DNA of 64,000 nucleotides from Streptomyces sp. NBC_00376. GTDB lineage: Bacteria > Actinomycetota > Actinomycetes > Streptomycetales > Streptomycetaceae. The position numbers were made by a program, and so were the translations under genes. Location of the stretch: contig NZ_CP107960.1 in NCBI RefSeq assembly GCF_036077095.1, positions 1,674,001 to 1,738,000 on the forward strand. The letters are read 5' to 3'. Position 1 is the first letter of the stretch; every line of letters starts with the position of its first letter. Positions 1 to 8,141 of the stretch are shown here, piece by piece. Under the pieces are notes generated by a model. That model ran no database searches. It was not told where the DNA came from and saw only the letters and a program-made list of their open reading frames with translations.

Positions 1-2699
1 CAGTCGTTGCGCAGAACCAGCGGACCATCATGAACCTGGCCGAGTTCCAGCGGTTCAACGATTCTCTTGACGATCTTGAGATGGTGGCTGTCGACCTCGA
101 TACGGCGGCCGCCGTCGTCCATGGCACGGGTGATCCAGGTCAGAGCGGTCTTCAGCTCTGCGAGACTGACAGCCTTGCGGTCTCCGGTCCTGCTGAAGTC
201 CGGGTGCTTGGGGTAGAGAGCGCGAAAGACACCGTCGGCGAGGTGCTGCAGATTGTCCTGGAACGACTTGCCGCCCTGCAGCTGCGGCCTCGCGTACTCG
301 GGCAGCAGCGACAGGATGTGCTTTCCCTCGCTCACCTCCGCGGAGACGCTGTTCTCGTCCACTTTCGCGATGCCGTACAGCTGAGCGAGCGTCGCGGTGA
401 GCTGTGAGGTGAGGGTGTCGCGCTGGGCTGCGAGCTGGTGGCGCACGCGTACCCGGTCGTCGGAGTGGAGGTGCCCTGCATAGTCGTCGAGCCGGTCCCG
501 CTCCAACAGATAGTTGATCTTGATCAGCCGCCCGAGCTGGGCACTCTTCTGCTCGGAGAAGAACGAGGGCAGCCAGACCAGCGTCGGAGCCATGAGCCCT
601 TCGGACCGGAGCGCCTCGACGCGCTGTGCATCGTCATTCGGGTAGTGCTGACCGTCATCGAAAGGGTAGTCCAGAATGAACCGGACCCGCCCGTCCACGC
701 CTGGGCGGAACTGGTCAGCGGAAAGCTGCGCGGTGTCACGGACGTTTTCGAAGACGAACTCGGCGGTGCGCTTCGTTCCCTGCCACACGATGTCGTGCTC
801 ACACACGAAGGCTCCGGAGTCCTTGAGTCCGAGCGCCTTCCACAACTGGTCCTTGACCCAGATCCGCCGGGCTCCGGTCCTGTCCTCGTCGGCGACCATG
901 TCGAGCAGCGGCTCGATGTCCAGGTCGGACAAGTGAAGCGTGAAGACGGGGTCCTGGTCGCCATCGGCGCGAATTTCGCCGAACTCGGCCTGCAGCTCAC
1001 GCAGTCGGGTCACCACGAGCGACCCGGGAGCGACGGTACGGGAGCGGATCGAGCCGTGGTTCAACGCGGCGATCCGCCCGCCGGTGAGCCTCTTGAGCGC
1101 CGGGACGTCGGGGGCGAGCGCGGCAAGAAGCAGGGTCTTGACGAACCGGTCGTCGGCGATGAACTTTTCGCTCTGCTCGGAGCCGTACTTCTCCAGGAGG
1201 TGTGCCCGGACCTTGGCGTGGAAGGTGTGCGCGGCCTCGGCCTCGTTCTTGAGGCGGTCGGTGAAGGCTTCCCCGGTACCGTCCGAGAGCACGTCCCACA
1301 GATCACCGAGCGGGATCAGTTCGCCCAGCTTGATGTCCCCGCGCCGCCTCCGAAGCATCTCCTGCAACAGTTTGAGACCAGTACGTTCGCGCTGCAGGGC
1401 ACCGGAAAGCGCCACAAGAACATTGAGCAGTGCAGGCGAAAGGGGATATACCGCCCGAAAGTCTGCCCAATCAGCATGCGTCGCACCATGAGCGTCGAGC
1501 AGAACATCCTTGACCTGCGAGTTGCTCGACTCGATGGTCGCGAAGGCATCATCGAGAGCAGCCCGGGCGAGCTGGTCCTTGGGCTTGAGAATGCGCTCTT
1601 TGATGATCTCCGGCAGATTGCGGTCCTCAAGACTGATCACGTCGAAGCGCCCGGCAAGGTACTCGACCTGCTGCTCCAGATTCTTCACGTCCGCGCCCAC
1701 TACATCGGCGCCGACGAGCTGGGAGAGATCGCGCTGTCGGGAGATGAGCGAAACGATCGGTACCGGCCGCGCGCTGTCCCCCGACTCGATCAGCTTGACC
1801 AACTTGCTGACCTCGGAGTTCACCTTCTCGCGGTTCGACATGTGTGCCTGCAACCAGAGGATCAGCTCATCGAGGAAGAGGATGATGCCGTCATAGCCGA
1901 GGGATTTGGCGTGCCGGCTGATCACGGCGAGACCGTTCTCCAGCGGCAGGAACGCGTGTGCATCGCCTCGGGCGCCCTCGGCGTACGAAGACATCGGCCC
2001 GGTCAGCAGTGCGGAGACCAGACGATCCCGCAGAGGATCACCGGCGAGCGCGGCGAAGGCCCGGTGCAGTTCGGCCGGTGTCCACTGCGTGGTGGCCCCG
2101 TCGATCACATCCAGATCGTCCTCGACCACATCGGACGTGCCACCGGTCACAGGCAGCAACTCTGCAAAGGCCGCGTCACCGATCGCCCCGCGAAACCTCT
2201 CCGCGTCGGCGAGCATGGAGTCCGCTCGATAGACGGGCGGGACGGGCGCATCAGGGTGGAGCCGCCGCACCTCAGCGACGTACCCACCGAGCAGTGCCGA
2301 GTCCAGGTCGGTCGAGCCGACGAGGTGGTACGGCACCATCAGGAACCGCTTGCCCTTCAGCCAGTCGTCGTGTTCGGCAATGACTTCCTGGAGCCTCGGC
2401 TTGGCACGGGCAGCCGGCACGTTGTTCAGCACCGCGTGCAGCACGGTCAGGAAGTGGCTCTTACCTGAACCGAACGAACCGTGGAGGTAGGCGGCGTGCG
2501 AATTACCACTGCGCGCAGCGGCGCGCACGATCCCGAGGGCCTTACCGAAGGCCGCCTTGAGCTGGTCGGTGACCACATACTCGGCGACCCGGGCATCGGT
2601 CTCGGTGAAGCCACCAGTGAGCTCCACCTTGAAATCGCCGGCATGGACGTCTTCCTTGATGTCGATGACATCCCGCAGGAAGAGCTCATTCGTGGGCAT
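1..2699 (-). CDS. pglY: BREX type 2 ATPase PglY (3' end beyond the window)
   Basis: PglY is the P-loop ATPase of the Pgl/BREX-2 phage-defence system and works with PglZ, PglX and PglW. The reading frame is open from an ATG at 2699 to the window edge, giving about 899 residues of a family usually near 1,200-1,300. The Walker A motif GSFGSGKS lies at about residues 74-81, and a Walker B-like stretch ([13 protein letters not shown]) follows in the first third. I picked this start because it opens with the family-like [18 protein letters not shown] and sits after a 124-bp gap from the upstream gene. It is transcribed in the same direction as pglX and pglW but is separated from them by about 11 kb of other genes. 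The C-terminus cannot be judged. pglZ would be expected immediately downstream, off the left edge. The assignment is by resemblance and was not checked by a search. Confidence 0.85.
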   Translation of the reverse strand, partial: MPTNELFLRDVIDIKEDVHAGDFKVELTGGFTETDARVAEYVVTDQLKAAFGKALGIVRAAARSGNSHAAYLHGSFGSGKSHFLTVLHAVLNNVPAARAKPRLQEVIAEHDDWLKGKRFLMVPYHLVGSTDLDSALLGGYVAEVRRLHPDAPVPPVYRADSMLADAERFRGAIGDAAFAELLPVTGGTSDVVEDDLDVIDGATTQWTPAELHRAFAALAGDPLRDRLVSALLTGPMSSYAEGARGDAHAFLPLENGLAVISRHAKSLGYDGIILFLDELILWLQAHMSNREKVNSEVSKLVKLIESGDSARPVPIVSLISRQRDLSQLVGADVVGADVKNLEQQVEYLAGRFDVISLEDRNLPEIIKERILKPKDQLARAALDDAFATIESSNSQVKDVLLDAHGATHADWADFRAVYPLSPALLNVLVALSGALQRERTGLKLLQEMLRRRRGDIKLGELIPLGDLWDVLSDGTGEAFTDRLKNEAEAAHTFHAKVRAHLLEKYGSEQSEKFIADDRFVKTLLLAALAPDVPALKRLTGGRIAALNHGSIRSRTVAPGSLVVTRLRELQAEFGEIRADGDQDPVFTLHLSDLDIEPLLDMVADEDRTGARRIWVKDQLWKALGLKDSGAFVCEHDIVWQGTKRTAEFVFENVRDTAQLSADQFRPGVDGRVRFILDYPFDDGQHYPNDDAQRVEALRSEGLMAPTLVWLPSFFSEQKSAQLGRLIKINYLLERDRLDDYAGHLHSDDRVRVRHQLAAQRDTLTSQLTATLAQLYGIAKVDENSVSAEVSEGKHILSLLPEYARPQLQGGKSFQDNLQHLADGVFRALYPKHPDFSRTGDRKAVSLAELKTALTWITRAMDDGGRRIEVDSHHLKIVKRIVEPLELGQVHDGPLVLRND

Positions 2700-2823
2700 C
2701 GGTGACTCTCGTTCCCTCACTCGGCGGTTCACACATTCCGCGCTGCGCGCATCTCACCCCTATCTTGCCAGCTCACACGGCATACCAGCCAAGAGATGGA
2801 AACATCAGCAAAGGCTCTTCGAG

Positions 2824-3450
2824 TCACCTCCTCTCCGGGGTCAGCGGCTCGACGTGCGACCAGATGAACGTCCGGTCCCCGTCGAGGTGCGCGTCGCCCC
2901 AGTGGATGGCGTGAATACCGTCCTCCCACGCGGAGGTGAAGAACACGGAGACGAGCTTCGTGGTGCGCCCGAGCTCCTCGAAAGCCTCATGGAGCTCCTC
3001 GTAGGCGTCCGTGGTGAGAATGTCGTCCAGTGGGAAGAGTCCCTCCGGCGCCTCGGGCCCGTGGGCGGTCAGCATGCGCCTGCGCTGGGGCGAGACATCG
3101 GCCCGCAACCGGGCACGATCGAGTGGGACAGCACGGTCGGCGTACCGGAACGGAAACAGGGCGTGGCCGTTGATCACCGCGTAGGCGTAGCCGCGCAGCT
3201 CACGGACCGTGCCGCCGAGGGCAACGGCTTCATCGGCCAGCTCCTCGCGTACCGCTTCGGCCAGGACGTGTCCGTACGGTCCACGCTTCTTGAGGTTCGC
3301 CTCGGCATGGACGGCCCTCGCCCGCTGATGTGCCCGCGTCAGTCGCTTCGGAACGCCCGCAACAAGACCGCTCGCCTGTGTACCGAAGCGCTTCTGCGCC
3401 CACGCCGAGGGACTTGCCCCCTTCCCGTTCCACCCCGCACCATCGTCCAT
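2824..3450 (-). CDS. Orphan hypothetical protein upstream of pglY
   Basis: I do not recognise this 208-aa protein. The start at 3450 is preferred over an in-frame ATG 42 bases upstream because AAGGGG lies a few bases before it. The N-terminus is basic and rich in R and K (about residues 20-60), suggesting nucleic-acid contact or a disordered tail. The rest is a mixed, soluble sequence ending in an aromatic-rich stretch (SVFFTSAWEDGIHAIHWGD), with no signal peptide or membrane helix. It lies 124 bp upstream of pglY and 92 bp downstream of the PIN-like gene on the same strand, so it may be co-transcribed with both. A role in the BREX-2 island is inferred only from position. Confidence 0.6.
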   Translation of the reverse strand: MDDGAGWNGKGASPSAWAQKRFGTQASGLVAGVPKRLTRAHQRARAVHAEANLKKRGPYGHVLAEAVREELADEAVALGGTVRELRGYAYAVINGHALFPFRYADRAVPLDRARLRADVSPQRRRMLTAHGPEAPEGLFPLDDILTTDAYEELHEAFEELGRTTKLVSVFFTSAWEDGIHAIHWGDAHLDGDRTFIWSHVEPLTPERR

Positions 3451-3542
3451 GACCGCCCCTTGTCTCCTGTAACTCCCCCACCTGTGTGACATGGGCGGAA
3501 GACAGGGACAAGGGCGCGAATCAGCCGGAGGACGCCGATCGC

Positions 3543-4964
3543 CTACGCCTCGTCGCGCTCCGATGCCTTGTCTTCCTCGGCGGACTCAGCACCGCCCTTG
3601 GAGAAAGCTGGCCAGAGCTGACCGCCCTCGAAGGACTCACGAAGCAGCGGGATCGTCTCGTCCGGGATACGGAATCCGCTGGCCCAGGAGGGTTCCGTCA
3701 GCGATCCGTAGATGGTGTGCAGCAGGAACGGCTCCTCGCCGCTCAGCACCCCCAGGTCCTCCAGCTCACGTGCCACTGTGCTGACCGGCCGGGTGAATCC
3801 CTTGAGCTGCCGATCCGGCGAGTAGCCCGCGAGGTCGTAGACCGTGTTCCGGTCCACGAACCCTCCGTTCGCAGCAGCGGCGACGATCACCTTGGCATGC
3901 GCCGGATAGCGCGCGACAAGCTGCTCGATGAACGCGTCCAGCGACTGCTGGCTCCAACCTTCGTCCAGCTCGTCGTCGTCCCGGTCCGCTCCGCGCAGCT
4001 GCTCCAGGTCGTCCACCGAGTCCTTGTCGACGTGCAGCCCTTCGAGCAACTGCTCGGCCCAGGTGAGCAGCTCCGCCGGAGTCAGCATGTAGAGGCGCAC
4101 GCCTGCCTGCTCCCTCAGCTCCACCACCAGCTCGGCCCTGGGGCGCGCCGGGATGTCACCATCTCGCTGCTGCCACCAGTCCTTCTTGACGTCACCCGTC
4201 ACCAGCAGCACATCGCAGGTACGTCGCTGAGCCTCCTGCAGCAACTGCAACCACAGCAGGTAGTCTCCGGCGGCCCGCTCGGCAGGCTTAGTCTTGAAGT
4301 CCTCGTACCCGGGCGGGATTTCCTCGTCGGCCCGCTTCTGAGCCGTCTGGACGGCCTTGTCGTACTCGTCCGTCGGCAGGGGCTCGCCGATGCGGCCCGA
4401 CAGGAGAGGCTCCAGCTCCACGAGCACGGGGTCGCTGTGGGTCTCGGCCGTGCCCTCCAGCGCGTCGCGCTCGGCCTGACCGTCGATGATCCCCTGCAGT
4501 TCCTCCACGGTCTCGGTGAGTGCGGACAGACTCTCGTTGATCCGCTGGGTGACAACTTCGTCATGCTTGAGGCGTACGTCCTTGACCCACCGATCGACGG
4601 CGTCACTTGCGGACCGCCGAACCCGCTCCAAGGCCGCCGATGTTTCCTTGGCCTTGGTGCTGTGGTGGTGGCGGACGGACTTCTGCTCGCGGTTGCGCCA
4701 AAACTCAGTGAGCACCTGGTGCGGCACCCAGAGCCGGTCCCGTAGCTTCGTGAGCACCGCCAGGGTGTCCTGCCGGGTACGGGCGTTGGAGCGGTAGAGG
4801 TTGAGCAGCACGTTGGTGTCGAGGACGACCATCCCGCTCTGGAAGACCCGCTCGTAGTCGTTCTTTCGAGGGCTCTGATGGGCTCCGTCGCAGTCGAAGA
4901 TCCCTCGTCCGAGCCCTGTTCCGGCCTCGGTACCGTTCTCCGCCGGATCGTCCTTGAACGCCAT
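3543..4964 (-). CDS. PIN-like domain protein (DUF4935/PIN_8 type), putative RNase
   Basis: This 473-aa protein carries a PIN-like nuclease fold. It has the hydrophobic strand and acidic residue MVVLDTNVLL near residue 49, a conserved acidic helix VLTEFWRNRE near residue 85, a long charged helical insertion, and LLVTGDVKKDWW near residue 250, which matches the GDxKxDWW signature of the PIN_8 family. PIN proteins are metal-dependent RNases and PIN_8 members are frequent in defence islands. The C-terminal 200 residues contain an acidic linker (SVDDLEQLRGADRDDDELDEG) and a separate helical domain I cannot name. It lies in a minus-strand run with the OLD nuclease upstream and the 208-aa orphan and pglY downstream. 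No antitoxin-like partner is evident. Confidence 0.75.
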   Translation of the reverse strand: MAFKDDPAENGTEAGTGLGRGIFDCDGAHQSPRKNDYERVFQSGMVVLDTNVLLNLYRSNARTRQDTLAVLTKLRDRLWVPHQVLTEFWRNREQKSVRHHHSTKAKETSAALERVRRSASDAVDRWVKDVRLKHDEVVTQRINESLSALTETVEELQGIIDGQAERDALEGTAETHSDPVLVELEPLLSGRIGEPLPTDEYDKAVQTAQKRADEEIPPGYEDFKTKPAERAAGDYLLWLQLLQEAQRRTCDVLLVTGDVKKDWWQQRDGDIPARPRAELVVELREQAGVRLYMLTPAELLTWAEQLLEGLHVDKDSVDDLEQLRGADRDDDELDEGWSQQSLDAFIEQLVARYPAHAKVIVAAAANGGFVDRNTVYDLAGYSPDRQLKGFTRPVSTVARELEDLGVLSGEEPFLLHTIYGSLTEPSWASGFRIPDETIPLLRESFEGGQLWPAFSKGGAESAEEDKASERDEA

Positions 4965-5465
4965 GGTGCTCTGTGCTTCCCCTCGTTGGCCCCGTCATGC
5001 TCCCCGGGGCAATGAAGCGCATGGTTCCAGGCTTGGCCGTGATACGAGAGAGCTATCTCGGCCAACTACGCACGACCGGGGCCAAGAGCGCTGACGTCGT
5101 GCGAAAGCAGTATGGGAACGGAGAAGGCAGCATGTTACGAATGGTGCGCACGGTCACCCGGCGATCGGCCGGGAGGACGGTACCGGGTCCGCGAGCGGGG
5201 TCCGGGTCCGCTGGCCGGTGACCTGAGCGGCCCTGGCGAACGTGCGGATGCGGGGCCCGTGCCCGCCGGGCCCTGCTCACCTTCGGCACTTCCGGGGACC
5301 GCGTATGGCTGTGGGACGCGCGGCGCGACCAGTCACTGTCCGTCCGGCTTGAGGACGTGGTCGTTACGGAGGCCAGGGCGAGCGCCTGCGGCTGAGGCGG
5401 CGCCGGACGATGCGGTGGAGGGCACGAGGTGCGTGCCCTCCACGGACCTTCATCAGGTCGGAGAG
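4965..5465. other. Intergenic stretch with a WD40-like remnant
   Basis: These 501 bases separate the OLD-type nuclease from the PIN-like gene. I see no intact gene. The only coding signal is a short plus-strand WD40-like segment at 5267-5395, annotated separately. The PIN gene promoter must lie in the left half, but I could not pick a convincing -35/-10 pair. Confidence 0.4.
5267..5395 (+). pseudogene. WD40-repeat fragment (gene remnant)
   Basis: In one plus-strand frame these bases read RALLTFGTSGDRVWLWDARR, then about 22 more residues and a TGA stop. The pattern of hydrophobic strand, GTSGDR turn and VWLWD is that of a WD40 blade. No start or complete domain lies upstream in this frame, and the preceding residues seem to continue in a neighbouring frame. 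It looks like the 3' stump of a WD40 protein, possibly related to the caspase-STAND-WD40 type found at 18.6-23.3 kb. The evidence is one repeat only, so this is tentative. Confidence 0.35.
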
Positions 5466-7388
5466 TCAGAAGGCCCTGGTCAAGGCCCGTACGTTCTCCA
5501 AGGCCGCCTGGAGAACGTACGGGGGCTCGGTCGTCGCCGTTCGGGCGGCCTCACGGTAGGTAGCCGCATTCTTGTCGGGCACCCCGTCCCCCGTGTCGAT
5601 CAACTGCTGCCGTCGAACGCCCCAGGCCGGCCAATACTCCGAGAGATATGTCTCCAGCACGTCCTCGAACACCGTGTAATTCGCGGACGGCTCGGTCGCG
5701 GGCCAGGGCGTCCGCGAGGCACCCAGGTATCCGAGCAGGCTCGCGTTGTCGTCAGCGATCTTCCGCGCCTGGCCCTCGAAGTTCAGTACCTTCTCCTGCC
5801 GCTTCTCAGGCTCCAGATGCTGTACGGACTCCGTCTTACGCTCCAGCATTCCGGCGTCACCATCGAAGATCACATGACACGGCACACCGAGGGAGCTGAG
5901 AATCGCATGGCAAAGGAGAATGTTGTCCCTGCCCGTCACATCGATGAGCGTGATCCCCTCCGCGCCAAGGCTCACTCCGGCCCTCTCCGCGCAGCCGGTG
6001 AGTACGGCCCCGTCCGTAGTGCCCTCGGCAAGCACCACAGCATGGGCGAAGAAGCCCTCGGCCAGCGAGCCTGCCAGCCGGGGACCCGTCCGCCGCTTGA
6101 TCGCATCCTCGCCCACCAGTCCCGTGAGCGACGCACACAACTCGGCCTCGGATACCTGCCAGACCCTGGTGACCGGATGCGCCTCCACCACCTCACGGCT
6201 GAGCCGGCGAATCTGGTGGTAGCCCTCCGGGTCGATGAACACAGGGCTGTGCGTCGCGTACATCACCTGGGTCCGACCCTCCACGGACGACGCGACCAGC
6301 CCGCGCAGCACCTCCGCGAACACCCTTGCCTGCGGCGGGTGCTGGAACAGCTCAGGCTCCTCGACAGCGAGGCAGAGCGTGCGCGTCCCTCCGTCCGCAC
6401 GTCGCTGCTCGGCCAGGTACTTCAAGGTCGCGATGATCAGCGCGCGCTGGAAGCCGTGCCCCTGGCGATACACGGACGTCTTGGCAGCCCCGTCCATGAC
6501 ACTCGCCTCGAACACGGTCTTGGAGGCCCTGGGCGCCTGCACAGTGGGGGTGACGACAATGTCCCGACCGGTCGTGAACTGCGCCACCTCCCTCGACAAC
6601 GCAGCCGACAAATCCTGGAGCACGGTCCCGTAGACATCGGCGTGCACTTTCTGGCGTGCCAGGTGAGCGGCATCCTCGATCTCACCGAGCTGCGCGTTCG
6701 CCTGGGAGCGGTCCACCGAGTAATTGAGGATGCGGGCGAGAGCCGTCGCCTTGGAGTCGTCAGCCTCCTCGTAGGCACGGAGATCGGCCGAGATGAAGAC
6801 GAAGTCGATCAGCGCGGCCAGCTTGCTCTGCCCCGCGAACCCGAAGAAATGTGTCCCCTCGATCTCGGTCTCGGTGAGCCGGTTCCGGTTCGCCAGTTCC
6901 CAGAGGTTCATGGCCTCGTCAACGGCCTCGGCCTTCCCGGCCGGGGGCAGTCCGAGCCCGGGGTCGCTCTCGCGGAGATCGTTGTACGCCCGACGCTTGT
7001 CCATCGCCTTGGCGTGCCGCCGGATCTCCTCGAAGGGGCCGTAGGCCAAAGCCTTCCCGGTGATCTTGTCGTCCCCCGCCTCCCAGGTCCGCCAGACACT
7101 GAAGGTCTCGGCGCCCTCGGGTGCGTATCGGCCGAGGGCATCGCGGTCGCAAGTGGTGAGCCCGTCGAACTCGACCTCGACGGAGATGCGCTCGCCGTCG
7201 GCCGCCGAGTGGACATCGTCCGTGCTCAGCGAGACCGAACGTTCGCCATTGAAGAACCAGTCGAGTGCGCGCAGCACGGTGGACTTGCCGACACCGGTCG
7301 GGCCGATGAAGCAGGTGATTTCCTCGAAGGCGATGTCCACCTTGTGCAGACAGCAGAAGTTCTCTACGCGCACGCGCTTGATTTTCAC
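5466..7388 (-). CDS. OLD-family ATP-dependent nuclease (ABC-type ATPase plus TOPRIM)
   Basis: This is a 640-aa protein with an SMC/ABC-type ATPase followed by a TOPRIM nuclease, the architecture of OLD (overcoming lysogenization defect) proteins and of GajA. Visible motifs are Walker A GPTGVGKST near residue 30, a Walker B-like LCLAVEEPELFQHP, a switch histidine in MYATHSPVF, then TOPRIM motifs VVLAEGTTDGAVL and the DxD element HVIFDGDAG. I chose the GTG at 7388 because AGGAC lies 6 bases upstream; an ATG at 7442 lacks a ribosome site. No UvrD-like GajB gene is adjacent, so it resembles stand-alone (class 1) OLD proteins rather than Gabija. It lies head-to-tail with the HATPase gene upstream and the PIN gene downstream in the interrupted BREX-2 locus, so anti-phage action is likely by context. 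Confidence 0.8.
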   Translation of the reverse strand: MKIKRVRVENFCCLHKVDIAFEEITCFIGPTGVGKSTVLRALDWFFNGERSVSLSTDDVHSAADGERISVEVEFDGLTTCDRDALGRYAPEGAETFSVWRTWEAGDDKITGKALAYGPFEEIRRHAKAMDKRRAYNDLRESDPGLGLPPAGKAEAVDEAMNLWELANRNRLTETEIEGTHFFGFAGQSKLAALIDFVFISADLRAYEEADDSKATALARILNYSVDRSQANAQLGEIEDAAHLARQKVHADVYGTVLQDLSAALSREVAQFTTGRDIVVTPTVQAPRASKTVFEASVMDGAAKTSVYRQGHGFQRALIIATLKYLAEQRRADGGTRTLCLAVEEPELFQHPPQARVFAEVLRGLVASSVEGRTQVMYATHSPVFIDPEGYHQIRRLSREVVEAHPVTRVWQVSEAELCASLTGLVGEDAIKRRTGPRLAGSLAEGFFAHAVVLAEGTTDGAVLTGCAERAGVSLGAEGITLIDVTGRDNILLCHAILSSLGVPCHVIFDGDAGMLERKTESVQHLEPEKRQEKVLNFEGQARKIADDNASLLGYLGASRTPWPATEPSANYTVFEDVLETYLSEYWPAWGVRRQQLIDTGDGVPDKNAATYREAARTATTEPPYVLQAALENVRALTRAF

Positions 7389-7503
7389 GGTCGTCCTGGA
7401 AAGTGGTTCGGGTGAGCCGGATGGGCCCACTGTGACAATCATGATGTTAGCGACGAGAGTGACTGAGAATCAGATGATTTTTCGTCGGCCAACTCGGTTG
7501 GAA

Positions 7504-7980
7504 TTAACCGTGATTGAGTTCGATTTCCGCCCATACGCTCTTGCCCGGGGCTCCGACTCGAGGTGCCACGCACCAGCGGTCTGCGAGCTGCGAGACGAGA
7601 AACAGGCCACGACCTGACTCATCGTCGGTAGCCGGCGGAGTGGGCGCCTCGGGGGAAGGGCACCGCTCGGTGCGGGTATCAGCAACCTCGATGCGGAGAA
7701 ACGTCATTGCCTTGGATGTGCATTCGATGAGCCTTACATGGAAGTCGCGTCCGGACACGTGGCCGTGACGGATGGCGTTTGTTGCCAGCTCGGCGGCGAT
7801 CAGGGTGAAGGTCTCGTTGGGGGTGGAGTCGTAGGGGTGGCCCCACTCGTCGAGCCGGTGCGAGACGAGGCGCCGAGCGAGCCGGGCGCCGCGTGGAGTG
7901 GAGGTGAACTGCATGGCGAATTCGCGTACGAGTGCCGCCGGTTGCTGGATCGGCACCTCTGGGGTGGTAGCTCGGCTCAT
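7504..7980 (-). CDS. Small HATPase-fold ATP-binding protein (anti-sigma-factor-like)
   Basis: This 158-aa protein has the GHKL ATPase fold typical of the many Streptomyces RsbW-like regulatory ATP-binding proteins. The N-box appears as ELATNAIRHG and the G1-like box as DESGRGLFLVSQLADRW. The start MSRATTPEV at 7980 is chosen because the usual family domain begins soon after it. An open frame extends upstream, but that stretch is a promoter-like region conserved at 12.8 kb. These genes often sit opposite an HTH(DUF5753)-DUF397 pair. Here that partner position is occupied by the SF1 helicase, while such a pair occurs at 13.0-14.0 kb. A regulatory role is plausible but its target is unknown. Confidence 0.75.
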   Translation of the reverse strand: MSRATTPEVPIQQPAALVREFAMQFTSTPRGARLARRLVSHRLDEWGHPYDSTPNETFTLIAAELATNAIRHGHVSGRDFHVRLIECTSKAMTFLRIEVADTRTERCPSPEAPTPPATDDESGRGLFLVSQLADRWCVAPRVGAPGKSVWAEIELNHG

Positions 7981-8090
7981 GAGGACGACAATCTCGCCCA
8001 CGGCATACCGTTGACCAGGGCAGACGCGGGGACGAGAACGGGCTGTACGCGTGCGTGTGCGAGCTGTACACGGAAGGGAGAGTGACGGGC
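7981..8090 (-). promoter_or_regulatory. Conserved upstream region of the HATPase gene, with GTAC-box repeats
   Basis: This region is collinear with 12806-12905. Both contain GCATACCGTTGACCAGG followed by GACGCG, and then two GTAC boxes about 22 bases apart (CTGTACGCG and CTGTACACG here). In both places it lies directly upstream of a minus-strand start codon encoding MSRA/MNRA-like residues. It probably carries the promoter and the operator for the HTH/HATPase regulatory family. Confidence 0.5.
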
Positions 8091-8141
8091 TCGGCATGGA
8101 GGCCCGCTTCGGCCGCCGCCCCGGGTGGACTGCGCCCTTGC

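Noticed and set aside
438..2468. Long plus-strand open frame (676 codons) opposite pglY
   Set aside because: It is the antisense shadow of pglY. High GC at third codon positions keeps the opposite frame open, and it shows no domain or ribosome site.
5112..7415. Plus-strand open frame of 767 codons opposite the OLD nuclease
   Set aside because: It is an antisense shadow. The minus-strand frame has intact Walker and TOPRIM motifs.
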